Shown: positions 32,512-45,000 of the stretch, piece after piece
Position numbering within the stretch: the stretch's first letter is position 1
Layout of the letters: each line of letters begins with the position of its first letter
Assembly (NCBI GenBank): GCA_951640165.1
Contig: OX621252.1
Coordinates: 13,238,501 to 13,302,500 of the forward strand
DNA length: 64,000 bases
Direction: 5' to 3'
From: Pseudoips prasinana
Lineage: Eukaryota; Arthropoda; Insecta; Lepidoptera; Nolidae
Program-made: the position numbers and the translations under genes
Notes under the pieces: model-generated
Database searches by the model: none
Told to the model about the DNA's origin: nothing
What the model saw: only the letters and a program-made list of their open reading frames with translations

Positions 32512-32880
32512 TACTGCCTCGTTGGTCAAGCGGTAACGTGCTCAACTGTAGATAATGAGGTCCTGGGTTCAAATCCTTGGTCGGGCCAAAAAGTGATTTG
32601 GGATTTATTTTGTAAGGAAAATTTCTCAGTATCAGCCCGAAGTCTTGGAACTGGCGGTATTATATCTCCGTGCTTCGGAGACTACGGAAAGCCGTCGCGT
32701 CGGTCCTATACCTAACCTCATTCCGGTCGTGTCGCTAGGCGTCGAAAATGATTGATTAGAAAGTGCCCCTGTGTTTGCACACACACTTGTGCACTAATAA
32801 ATATGGTCCGCGCAAATGGCTAGTCTCCTGAGATTGGCAGCTGAGGCCGAATTTCGGTTGGGAGGACATTATTTTTATTT
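32512..32880 (+). repeat. tRNA-derived SINE, family C
   Basis: The head has an A-box-like TTGGTCAAGCGGTAACGTG and a B box GGGTTCAAATCC about 35 bases later. The body runs through GTGCTTCGGAGACTACGGAA and CTGTGTTTGCACACACACTT. It ends before an AT-rich tail, which is followed by a 26-base scrap of the RTE 3' end (AACCGAAAGACGTCCACTGA). Confidence 0.75.
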
Positions 32881-33062
32881 ATTTTTAACCGAAAGACGTC
32901 CACTGAAGGAACTACTTTATATTATAAGGTACCAGCGTTGCAGAAAATAAATATAAAATGAATTGAACTATTTAATGTAGGTATTTATTGTATGATTGAA
33001 AACTTAAGTTAGGAATTTGGTACAGTTGATACATGCAATTTATAGAAAACGAACAAATAGAA

Positions 33063-36000
33063 CTATAACATCATGAAATGTGAATGCGGGTAGTCTTTAA
33101 TTAACGTCTTCTCCAACTCCTTGGCGTGATGCATGTCACAGGTCTCTATCAGCAACTTTACCTGTCAATAAAGAGAAACAAACTTCAAACTCTTTATTGC
33201 AATTTATTTGTTTTACATAAGAATTGAATCAATACACCCAACAAACCTTTTATATTTTTGTGATTTACTTGCTGTGCCCGTTAAAACTAAATCACAAAAA
33301 AGTAAAATGTATATATTTTTTTAAATAATAGTAGAGCATGTTTTATTTATAAATAACTAGTTGTGCACCGCTGTTTAGCCCGCGTTAAACTTTATAAATT
33401 AAAGCCTATATGTTATTCGCACATATAAGCTATATTACTACAAAGTTTTATCAAAATGCGTTCGGTAGTTATTGCGTGGAGTAGTAACAAACATACAAAC
33501 TCACAACTCACAAACTTTCGCCTTTATAATATTAGTGAGTTATTCTTAGCGAAAGTAATATTATATTATCTTATTCTTGGTACTATGACCATCATACTGC
33601 GATCGCCAACCCGTCTGCCAAGCGTGGCGATTTTGGCTGTATCCCCAAGATGATACTTGGGGAGGCCTTTGTCCAGCAGTGGAGTTCTTACAGTTCATGA
33701 TGATGATGATTGTACAGCATGCTAAGGTGGTTACATAAACAATCGCTGCAAGGGGACATCATACTCGTTATTAGATTTTTTTTTAATAAAAATACCTACT
33801 CGTAGTCTTAATTTCATTATACCCATAGAAATTTCTATTTTAACACTCTATTTATATTGACTACTGTCTTTCATTAACTGGCCCATGCTCTAGTTTCTAA
33901 GGGATATAAATCTGAAATGAAACGTTTCCGTTATTACTTTTATCTGGAGTACCTATATTCTATCGGTGGAGGTATTTCTCTATTAGAGCAGCTAAGATGC
34001 GGTAGCATTCAACCCCCGTTTACTAATGCATAACATGTTATCATATTTTGTTAGTTCGGGGCGTAGTTAGTAGAAGATTACGTGGTACAGACGCCAGCAC
34101 ATCAAGCTACCCCAATCTGTCGAATGTCCCCAATTGCAACTGAACCTTATGCTTTTGTGATAAAGTTGAAAATATATAAAAGAAATTTGACAGATTGGGG
34201 TAGCTGGATGTGCTGGCGTCTGTACGTCCCACACGATTAAGAAATCACTCTATACCCTTGTTTATTGTCTCTCTTATTCTGTACATCCAATTCTGTCGGT
34301 GAACTCTAATCACGAAAAGCGGGATATTTTAAAGACATGCAATTCACGGACATAAAGCACAGCCAGATAAAGAAATTTATGTGGGCCACAGAAATATTTT
34401 TCCTGTGCGGGTGTCGGATCCAGAAGACGATCGATTATCACACTAATATTATAAAGCTGAAAGTTTGTGAGCGTGACAGTTTGTATGTTTGTTACTTTTT
34501 CACGCCTAAACGGCTGGAGCGATTTTAATAAAATTTGGTATGGTGTTAGCTGACACCCTGGATTAACATATAGGCTATAATTTATAAAGTTTAACGCGGG
34601 TAAAACCGCGGTGCACAGCTAGTATTCTATAAGATGGTTACAGATGATTTACTTACAGAAACAATACCGACATCCTGCCTCATCCAATCGTGATCTGGCT
34701 CGACGCCCTTTACATTCGCGCCGAGGTTGGAGACCTTAGTGAGTAGTTGGGCCATCACGCCAGGAACGTCGTGGAGTGAAACATAGAACTTCACTAGCTG
34801 CCCTTCTGCCGCCATACCGCGATCTATCACTCGCGACAGGGTGCTGTTGCTGATGTTGCCACCCGTTATAATACACACTATGCTGTTGATAAATGGTAAA
34901 ATAATGATAATTTGAAGAAGTATGAACGCAATTAAGCCTCATAAATAATATCGGATTTTAGTGAAAGCTTCTATAAATTTTCGTGGATGGTATGATAATA
35001 TAAGTAGATTAGTTAGCTAACAATGCCTTAAAGAGCCTCCAGAAATGTCCTTACTTTTTGCCTTGTAGCTCTGGGCACTTCCCGGCCATGATCGCGGCAA
35101 TGGGACACGCCGCTGCTCCCTCAACTACCATCTTTTCTCGTTGTAGTAAGCTAATCATTGCTCGAGCAATCCATTCTTCATCAACCGTTATCTAAGAACA
35201 TGAGACGGGCAAGGAAGATACATTACAATAAGTCAATTTTAACCGAATAAGATGGCATATGGTCTAATAGGGAATAGGTAACTCAAATGGTGAGTGATCG
35301 AGATACAGCTACAATGTCAAAGAAAGACGCATTCATACCATTCTATCCAATGACTGTTTGAGGATATTGAAGGAGTTTTTGCCTGCGATGACATGAGCCA
35401 AACTATCGGCAATAGTTGGGTCTATTTGTACCATAACAGGTTTCTTCTCCTCCAGTGCCTTTGTCATTGTAGAAGCCGCAGCACATTCAACTCCCTATAA
35501 ATAGTTAAAGGCTTCGTTAAAAGTGTTGGAACATTTTTTATCATCTATTTACAGATGGAATTAAATCAACAGGATAGAAATTGATGCTATAAAAATCAAA
35601 TGAATTAAGTGGTAAAATATGTTTTCAGGAGAATCTCTATCACGATTAGATATAATCATATAATATTACACCGGCAACAACGGAATTTTTCACCCTGTTG
35701 AATTTTGTTAACATCTCAACGAAAAACGAGAGTTAACGAAATTCAACACTGACAAAAGGAAATTGCCCATTCTTCTATAGAGCTTCGTCCCTCAGTAAAT
35801 AATTTTGTATGATTACCAAAATTGGAGGTAAAAGAGGAGTGATATCATAACATATAATAAAGTAAAAAATATAGAAATATTTTGTGGGGTTTTCTTAATA
35901 ATATAAATCAAAGTTCAGTTTTGAGGTTAGGTGTAGATGAGTACCCACCTACTCAAAAAATATTGGTAAATTGAAAGATGGGCTCTGCAACAATGTAAGA

Positions 36001-39000
36001 ATTATAAGAAATATGTCCCCTTTAACTTAAGATGATGCTAGAACTATCAAGCAATAACGATAATGACACTCAATATGAAAGTGTAGAAAAAGCTTTGGCA
36101 TGTTATACTTTAATTGAACATTAACAACAGTAGAATTAAGCTAACCATAGCCTGACCTAACAACGAACGGCGGCGACACACTTAATTAAAACAAAAACAG
36201 TGGCAACAAACGATAAAAACATCCGAAAATCATGCTTGTTTTTCACCAAGTAAACATGACAGCCAGATAGACATTGACAGTTCTTTTTTGTTACCGTTTT
36301 CGGGGATCGTTACGCATACTGTCAAGTGTCAGTTGCTCTTGTAAAACTCACTTTTTTAATACCTATCTATTAATTAACGATATTAATACATTTAAAGAAT
36401 GAACAACTTAATATAATGTAAGTTATTAAAATGACAAGACCTCTAGTTTGATATTTACAGCAAGTGATTAATGGGATCGTAATGATTTCAGTCTTAAACT
36501 GTGTTTGCAAATCTACTCAAAATAAAAGTTAGTCAATTAAATAACCAATAAACATGAAAACTTAAACCCCACAAAGTTATCCGCTTGAGTGTGCAAGCCG
36601 GGCGTTATCAATACCGTAGAATGCGCACCGATTACGTCATGACTTAGCGCGTATGGTTGAGTTCTTATTATCAATGGTTTTTGTTGTTATAAAAACCCGA
36701 GACCCTTTTGAAGTGTTGTTATTATTAAAGTTCATGAGTCAACCTAGTCAAACATTAAAATCAGTAAAAAGGTTTTTTAAAAATAAAAGAAATTGATTAA
36801 GTGCTGCCGATCTGGAGGCTAACTCTATAATGAATAATAATCTTATTAACTAATGCCTTCGAGGGGCGTCAAAACATATCATATTATCATCTTGGACAAT
36901 ATTCTAAGAACCGCATCCGGCGACAATGCTGAGCCATCGGTAACGGTCACGTACCATGTATCTAATCTAAAACAGAGGATGTGACAGGATGCATAACTCC
37001 TCCCTCCTCAAGAGCGAAATTATCGGGTTGTTCTTTTTTAATAACTTTCCGGTGATTTCGCGAATACAAAATGATCTTATAACGTAAAATATATGATAAA
37101 GATAAAAGTATACAAGACAAAACTAAGAATAATGTTACATAAACTAAAACTACACTGATGTTAGAGTCTGTTTGGTAAAAATCACTATTTGATAATTCAC
37201 TTTCCTTCAATACACTTGACATATATTTCACTTCATCTAAGTTCACACCTCTCATGTTAAGTACACGTGCACCGGATAGCGTCGGCAGCATGCTCGCAGG
37301 TAACTGTGGCAGGTTCACAACTGGAATTGGCTCTACAACTTCATTTTCGATGAAAATTTGTTTGTGGCGAATTTTCATTTGTTGTATCTCAATATCACAT
37401 GGCTCATCGAGGGTCATAATGTAAGTTCCGAAGACAGGGTGCATGCTGACATCATTATTACAGGTTATGACTAGGGTAGTTTTAATCCTCGTGAATAGTA
37501 TCCAGCTCGTAGCTGTTAAACGTTGCATTCTTACATCCTCGATATTAATCTGGTGTTGCTTACATTGTGTAAAATTTTCCTCAAACTTTAAAAGTTGTTC
37601 AATACAGGTGGACTCAGGATATGGTGTTAAGTTTTCTTCAGTGCATAAGAATTGGTTTCTTACAGCCAGCGAAGTGCATGGTTTCACGATCGGCAGATGT
37701 TTCATCCCCCTTGCCAAAAGGTTAGGGTATTTGGGAAATATGGAAACGGTTTTATTTTCTGATTGACGGAAAATCGGTAAAGAATAGACTTTAAAATAGT
37801 TATATGTATTGTTATCTGTAAGTGGAACCTCTAGTATGAACGTAATCTGGTTTTGCTTTATATAGGTTTTTACATTAAAGGTTTCTTCCAATTTTACTAG
37901 ATTATCCTCGGTAGCGGGATATATCAAGTTTTCAGTTATAGATATTAATTTTAAGTGTTCCAGTAATTCAGTGGAGTTAATGATGCTCTGATGTAGCACA
38001 GATATTTTACTAAATGCAAGAGCGGTCTCTATCTCTCCTAGTTTTATAAAGATAGTACGAAAATTGCTAACGAACACATTAAACAAACTTATAATATATG
38101 CACTATAATTCCACTGATTACTTTTAGACACTAATTCAGCTAACATAGTTTCAACAGCCTTAATTCTTTGATCTAAGACGATAGAATTTTGGTTTATAAC
38201 TTCGGTTGAATTAATAAAACTGTCAAGCATTTGAGAAACTATAGTTAATTTTCTTTTAACAATCATTTGATTGTGAGTAAGTTCGGACGTTATTTTATCA
38301 TACCGTAGCGCATCGTCATGGTCTAGGTTTCCAGTGATAACTTTTATGAGGGAACCTAACGGGTTTATAATGCCTCTTTTTGTACGGTATTGTGGTACTA
38401 ATTGTGAATATTTCTGTGTGGTTATTTTACGTACGTAATCAACATGTGCTACCATAGTTATGAGATAAGGTGGATATGACCCATTTCTCTTAATCATATT
38501 GCTAAACTCGTTATACTTAAATATTACGAATTGTAAGTCGTCCTGAATTCTATCTAAGTTAAGAACCTTAATAATAGTCCAATAGTCTGTTTGGAGATAG
38601 GCCTGGCCTTCTTTAACAGGAAGGATTCCGGGGTTTTCTTCAAGGGATTGCAGTTGAAGGGCCAGCACCGGCATCGCTATCGTCAACGCGCACCACCTGC
38701 GGAGGGCGTTTAACATTTTTAATAGGGACTTTAGTTTTTCTTTGACCTACCTCTATGGGTACTATATTTCGGGTGACTTTACCAATAATTTTCGCTTTGG
38801 TGTATCGCGGCTTATCTTTGCTTTTTCTTTTATTGACATCCTTAGCATAAATTACCTTTCCTTCGGGAAGATCAATTTCACCTTCACCTCCTCTCTTTTT
38901 CCTAATATTTTCTTTTATTTCTATCATTTTATCTGTTAGATATTTATATAAGAATTTTGTTCGCTTAGCGTGATCTCTTACTAACCTTTGTACATACTGT

Positions 39001-42000
39001 TTCTCAAACTCTAGAGCAAAGGGACTATTTGAGTCTGTATGCCCAAATACGGTCTCAAATGGCGTTAATCCCGTAACAGAGTGTATTGCGTTATTGTAGG
39101 CCATAATAGAGTACATCATTACTGATGCCGCATCAGTACATCTTTCTTCATATTTGGCACATCTGTAAATTTCATTTATAGTGGAATGTAACCTTTCGAT
39201 AAGGCCCATCGAGTTAGGGTTATTAGGTGTGCCAATATGGAGCTCTATTTTATGTAAGTTTAAAAATTCTTTTAGTAATTCATTATTGAATTCACTTCCG
39301 GGGTCTGAACTTATCTTTTGGGGAATGCCATAAAAAGAGAAATATTTCATGAGTGCTCGCACTACTTCGGGTGTTGATCTATTAGAAATTGGAATAGCCT
39401 GCCCTAATTTGCTGAATGCGTCGATGAGAGTTAAATAGTACTGTCCTTCAATTTGGAAAAGGTCAATAAATACTTCTTGAAATGGAGCGTCTTGAGTTTG
39501 GGTTAATTGTAGAAACGGTTTGATTGGTTTACGGTCGTATTTCATTTTACGACAAATTTCGCAGGCATTTATTATAGCTGAAATGGTTTCTTGCATGTTT
39601 TGCCAAAAATAATTTCTACGTATGCGTCCTAGGGTTTCCTTTATACCTCGGTGACATGATTTTCCTTCGTGATGTTTGATTACTATGGCTCTCTGTTCTT
39701 TTTCATCTTCTACGTAAACAACTCGCTCAGTACACTCAAATAATTGGACAGTGTCTTTTCTAAATAACTCTATCACCTTGGTACTAAACTGTCGGCGATG
39801 CTCATCGTCTTCAAAATATATAAAATATTTGGTTTTTGGCCTAATATACTCTAATAAGAATCTTTTGACTAAATCAGGATTGTTGATAGGTAAGAAAACT
39901 TCCAAAATCTTTTGCTTTTCACCTGAAAGATTTCGGACTTGCATTTCATTTCTCAACCACGTAAATACTAGAATTTGGTTAGGTTTAGTGTCAATCGCTT
40001 CCTGTAATATTGGTATACCAGATGACTCGACATCTATAGCAGAATGGATTGTATCAGATTTAGTTGTCACAGATGGCGATCTAATAGGATACTCGGATAT
40101 TTTTACAGAATTTGTAACAGACATTTTATCCGAATCAGAAGATATTGAAATTGGACTTGCTGATATCGTAGCACTGGAATCAGATACTGTTATCGTGGAG
40201 GAACTATTGCGTCTATCTCTAGGTTTTGCAGTTACCTTTTTCACGTTTTGTCTGTCTGAACCTTCCCTACGTTTTTGTTCTGTGTCGTCAATATTAACTT
40301 GCATTGATTGTCCCTCATCTTCCGAATGAGTTGCATTGATTTTAATCCGGGATAGGGCGTCAGCATTTAAATTTTGTTTCCCACTTTTGTATATTACTTT
40401 ATAATCATAATCCTGAAGCCTTAAACGCCAACGAGTAAGCTTATTACTAGCGTCTTTTTGTGAATTAAGCCATGATAACGGTTTATGGTCTGTGTAGATA
40501 CTAAATTTCTTGCCATAAAGGTAAGGACGAAAATGTTTGATCGCCCAGACTATTGCAAGACATTCCCGTTCGATAGTACTATAGCGAGTTTCTGTATCGC
40601 TTAGGGTACGACTGGCATATGCCACCGGTTTATCACCTCCTATCGGTCCTTGCGACAATACGGCGCCTATAGCGACGTTAGATGCGTCTGTAGTCAAGAT
40701 GAAAGGTTTTTCAAAGTCGGGGTATTGTAGAAGCGGTGCACTTGTCAGGAGTTCTTTACACTTATTGAAGGCATCTATATAATTTTTATCTAAAACTATT
40801 TTGTTCCGCTTCTTGAGGCAAGAGGTCAACGGTTTAGTGGTATGAGCAAAGTCTTTGATAAATCGTCTGTAATAGCCAATGAGTCCTAAGAAAGATTTAA
40901 TTTCAGTAGTCGTTTTTGGTAAAGGGTAGTTTAAAACAGCAGCTATTTTATCGTCATTTGGTTTAAGTCCGTCTCTAGTAATGGTATGACCAAGGTAAAT
41001 GATTTCCTTTCGTAGAAATTCCGATTTGTCCAGTTGTAATTTTAAATTTGTCTGTCTAAGTCGGTCAAAGATAGTTCGTAGTTTTTGTACGTGTTCGTCT
41101 AAGCTGGATGAAAATATAATTACGTCATCTAAGTAAACCATGCAATGGAGGCCTTGCAGCCCTTTGAAAACGCTATCCATTGTTCTTTGGAATGTCGCTG
41201 GGGCCGTTTTAAGTCCGAATGGCATTCTTAAAAATTCCCAATGTCCGTTCTGTGTACTAAATGCTGTCTTTTGTCTATCCTCTACTTCAACTTCGATCTG
41301 ATGGTATCCGCTCGCCAAATCAAGCGTAGTGAAGTAAAAACTCTTCCCTAGTTTGTCAAATAATTCAGTTATGTTCGGTAATGGGTAACGGTCGTCAACA
41401 GTAATGTCGTTCAGTCGTCTATAGTCAACTACCATCCGCCATTTAGCCTCTCCCGATGCATCAGCTTTCTTGGGGACTAAGTGAACGGGTGCATTCCAGG
41501 GTGAGTGTGACTCCTGAATGACGTTTTCCTTAAGTAATTTTTCAGTTTGTCTATTAATCTCTTCTGCTTGTGTGGGGGCTTGTCTGTAAGGTCTTACGTA
41601 AATAGGATCTTCGTTTGTAGTACGAATTTTATGTTTAACCTGATTTGTGAAACTTAAGGGAATTTGGTCACAGTAGAATATATCTTTATATTCCGTACAG
41701 AGATTAAATATTTTGTTGCGTTCCTCGTCATTCATGTGGTCAAGTCTAAGTTTTTGTAAATTATCTGTTAGAAGCTTTTCCGTTTCTATTGTAGGTCTTT
41801 CGACATTAAAGTTTAATACACATTCGGTCATATTTAGTTGGGTAACAGTAAAAGGTTTGGTTATAGTTATACGTACGGATTTGTCTAAAGTACTTTGTAT
41901 AATCGTCGTTGCATATCCGTTTACACAATTTACCAATGCGGAAGGCATTCGTAGACCAGGAGTAAATTCTTTAAAATCAATGACGCCTTCGCCTGAATGT

Positions 42001-45000
42001 AGATCTATCGGAATTTTGACACGCTGTTCACATCGTGGTTGCATATCAATAATATAGTTTAAGTTATGGATAATAGGGATACTAGCAGATTTAGTTTTTA
42101 GTTCTAAATGTTTAAGGTCAATTATCGCTTCTAATAGTTGAAGCAGATCGTTACCAATCAGTCCTTCATAGCGGTTATCTACATCATATAAGTGGAATTT
42201 GTGGAAGTTAGGAGAATTGAAGGTCGGTAACAAGGGAATTTCTATGACTTCATTATGACGGCTAGAAGAATGAGTGCTTACTACCTGAAATGGTTCATGC
42301 CTAATGTACTCAGAAAAATATAAATATGCAACTCGTGGGCTTATAAACGATCGGGTGCTCCCTGTATCGATCATGAACCTTGCATCTATTTCGGGGATAT
42401 ATATATACGGTAGCTTAAGGCTATGGTCACAATTTAATTCTATATTTTCTCCTTCTTGGTAGAGGCATCTATGTGAAAATTTTCCTCTTTAGACGAGTCA
42501 TTGTTTTCATTTTTATATTCCTCGTCATAATAAAATTCTTCGGCCTGAGTAGGATAACCTTCCTCGTATTCTTCGGTCTCATAGCAAACATTGTCATAGT
42601 GGTCATAATTATCGACTGTTAGTTCGTTTAGTCTGTAACCATTTTGGGGCTGTGGCCTTGGAATTGCTGTCCTCATTGTTACATCTGGATCGTGCGACCT
42701 AGAAGCGTGAACTTGGGGCGGTCTGTAGCCGAATTGTTGGGGTGTCATTCCTAAATTTTGTGAAGGCCTATAGCCAAACTGTTGAGGCATTACACCTAAA
42801 TTCTGTGGAGGTTTATAGCCAAATTGTTGGTTATTACTTTGGAATTGAGGTGGTTTGTAACCTTGGAACTGAGGTCTGTATCCAAATGGCTGTTGTGGTT
42901 GCGTCTGAAGACGGAACCCTAATTGCTGTGGGCGGTAGCCGAACTGTGGCCTAACACTAGTATTTTGATATTGACCAAACTGCGGCCTGTTATGCGGAAT
43001 ACCAAAATTAAATTTTTGTTGGGGTGTAAAATTTTGTAGAACTGGTTTATAAGCAGGTTGGGCCATAGGTGGTGAGTTGCCGAATTTAAAATTAGTAGGA
43101 CTTAATGTATTAAACGGTGGTTTATGTGTCACTTGGTTATTTTGCATACGATTTCGTAATATATATTGTTCGTGGAAGTTTACTTCCTCGAGAACTAGTG
43201 ATAAAGCTTTCTCTAGCGTAGAGGGGGCCTTTAACCTAACTACTCGTACCATATTTTCCGGTAAGTTGTAGAGGAAAACATTTAAGGCCGTGTTATTATA
43301 TATAGTAATTTTAGCCCGTTTCATGTCGGCATCTGGCGATAAGTTAGCCTTCGAGATAAGTAACGACCGAATATTTTGTAGCCTATTACAGAAATCTAAG
43401 TAAGTTTCCCCTGGTTTAATTTTACATGATTCTAATTCTATATTGATGCACTCCTCGCTACGTGGGTCACCGAAATGTTGTTCTAGTAACTCTTTTAACG
43501 CAGACCATGTCGATATATCTTCGCGTTCTGATAGTAACGCGGCTGCATTATCAGTGAGCCTACTAGTTATCGCATGTAATATATATATATTCTGTTCTTC
43601 GTGGCCCCTATACCTTTCGATAACGTATTCAGATTTTCGAATGAATAAATTTAAATGTCTTTTATCGCCACTAAAAAGGGGTATTAACTTAAGCATTTCA
43701 TTTGGGATCGGTACTACTCGAATTACTGGTTCCGGTAATGGTATTTCGTGTGCTTGCTGCATTTTGTACAGTAAATGACAGTCACTGAAGTTATTAAATC
43801 AAAATTCTAACACACACAAATTAAAATATACACTTAAATATAACTTAGTATAAATCCTTTCAATTATTTAAAATCTAAACTTTTCATATAAATTTATTTA
43901 GTACATATTTCTAATATAAAGTTACTCTGCGATTTTTATATAAACTGCTTTCTTATCTAAGGTTAGAACTTAACAAATATTGATATTAAGTTTACCAGAT
44001 TACGTTATACTGAGAGACGTCTAATCTCAAAATAACAATTAAATAAAACCTTTTTGAACAAGTAAGGGAATATATATGGCAAGGAAGGCAAGAATTTTGA
44101 CTTACCAGCCGACCGCTACTCCCATGCTTGAAGTCCTTGAAGAAGTTTGACAAATTTATTTGGTTCGATGATCGCGTCGAGCGTTTCGCGCCGCGGCGCG
44201 GTCACGTAATCTACGTGAATTTTTACACTTCGATTTTCGCGAGACGGCGCAGCTTTTAACGACACGATCCTGTCCTCAGCGCCAGTCAAACATTAAAATC
44301 AGTAAAAAGGTTTTTTAAAAATAAAAGAAATTGATTAAGTGCTGCCGATCTGGAGGCTAACTCTATAATGAATAATAATCTTATTAACTAATGCCTTCGA
44401 GGGGCGTCAAAACATATCATATTATCATCTTGGACAATATTCTAAGAACCGCATCCGGCGACAATGCTGAGCCATCGGTAACGGTCACGTACCATGTATC
44501 TAATCTAAAACAGAGGATGTGACAGGATGCATAACTACCTTGCTATTGATGTTAAAACTACTTCAATATAACGTTTGTTTGTTTAGATAAGTAGGCTGGA
44601 ACATGAACGTATCGTAAATATTATGAAAGTAGAACTTTATTATTTTTTATTTCCGAAAGTAGATCGTTTACCTATGCATTTTATTTGTTTATATAGTGAA
44701 AGAGTTAAATATACATACAAAAAAAAATAAAACACATAATTAATAGTATAAAAATATTATTTTTTATCCATAATACTGTTTGTACAAATTTGCCGAGAGG
44801 AGAGATATTTTTAACCTAAATTAAAAACATCATAACTTCGTAATCCTTAAAGGTATATTCAAAATATGTTCACTACTTAAAAGCTAGATTTATAGTTCAC
44901 AATTTTTGTGAAAATAATGATATTCAAATAAAACAATAACACAAACATTTGAGATTCTTTGTAGGTACTACCATTTTCAGAAAGTCTTTAGGTCAGTTTC

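Larger units (their letters stand above)
36746..44536 (-). mobile_element. Complete endogenous errantivirus (Ty3/gypsy with env)
   Basis: This 7791-bp provirus has two 253-bp LTRs that look identical by eye, ACCT target duplications (36742-36745, 44537-44540), a primer-binding site, and gag, pol and env in order on the minus strand, all open. The LTRs begin AGTTAT in element orientation, in line with the AGTTA-type start of insect errantiviruses. It lies in the intron between exons 5 and 6 of TD2, same orientation. Near-identical LTRs imply recent insertion. Confidence 0.92.

Noticed and set aside
36661..36745. TATAAAAA promoter-like sequence left of the provirus
   Set aside because: No coding exon follows on the plus strand before the provirus, and AT-rich introns contain such words by chance.
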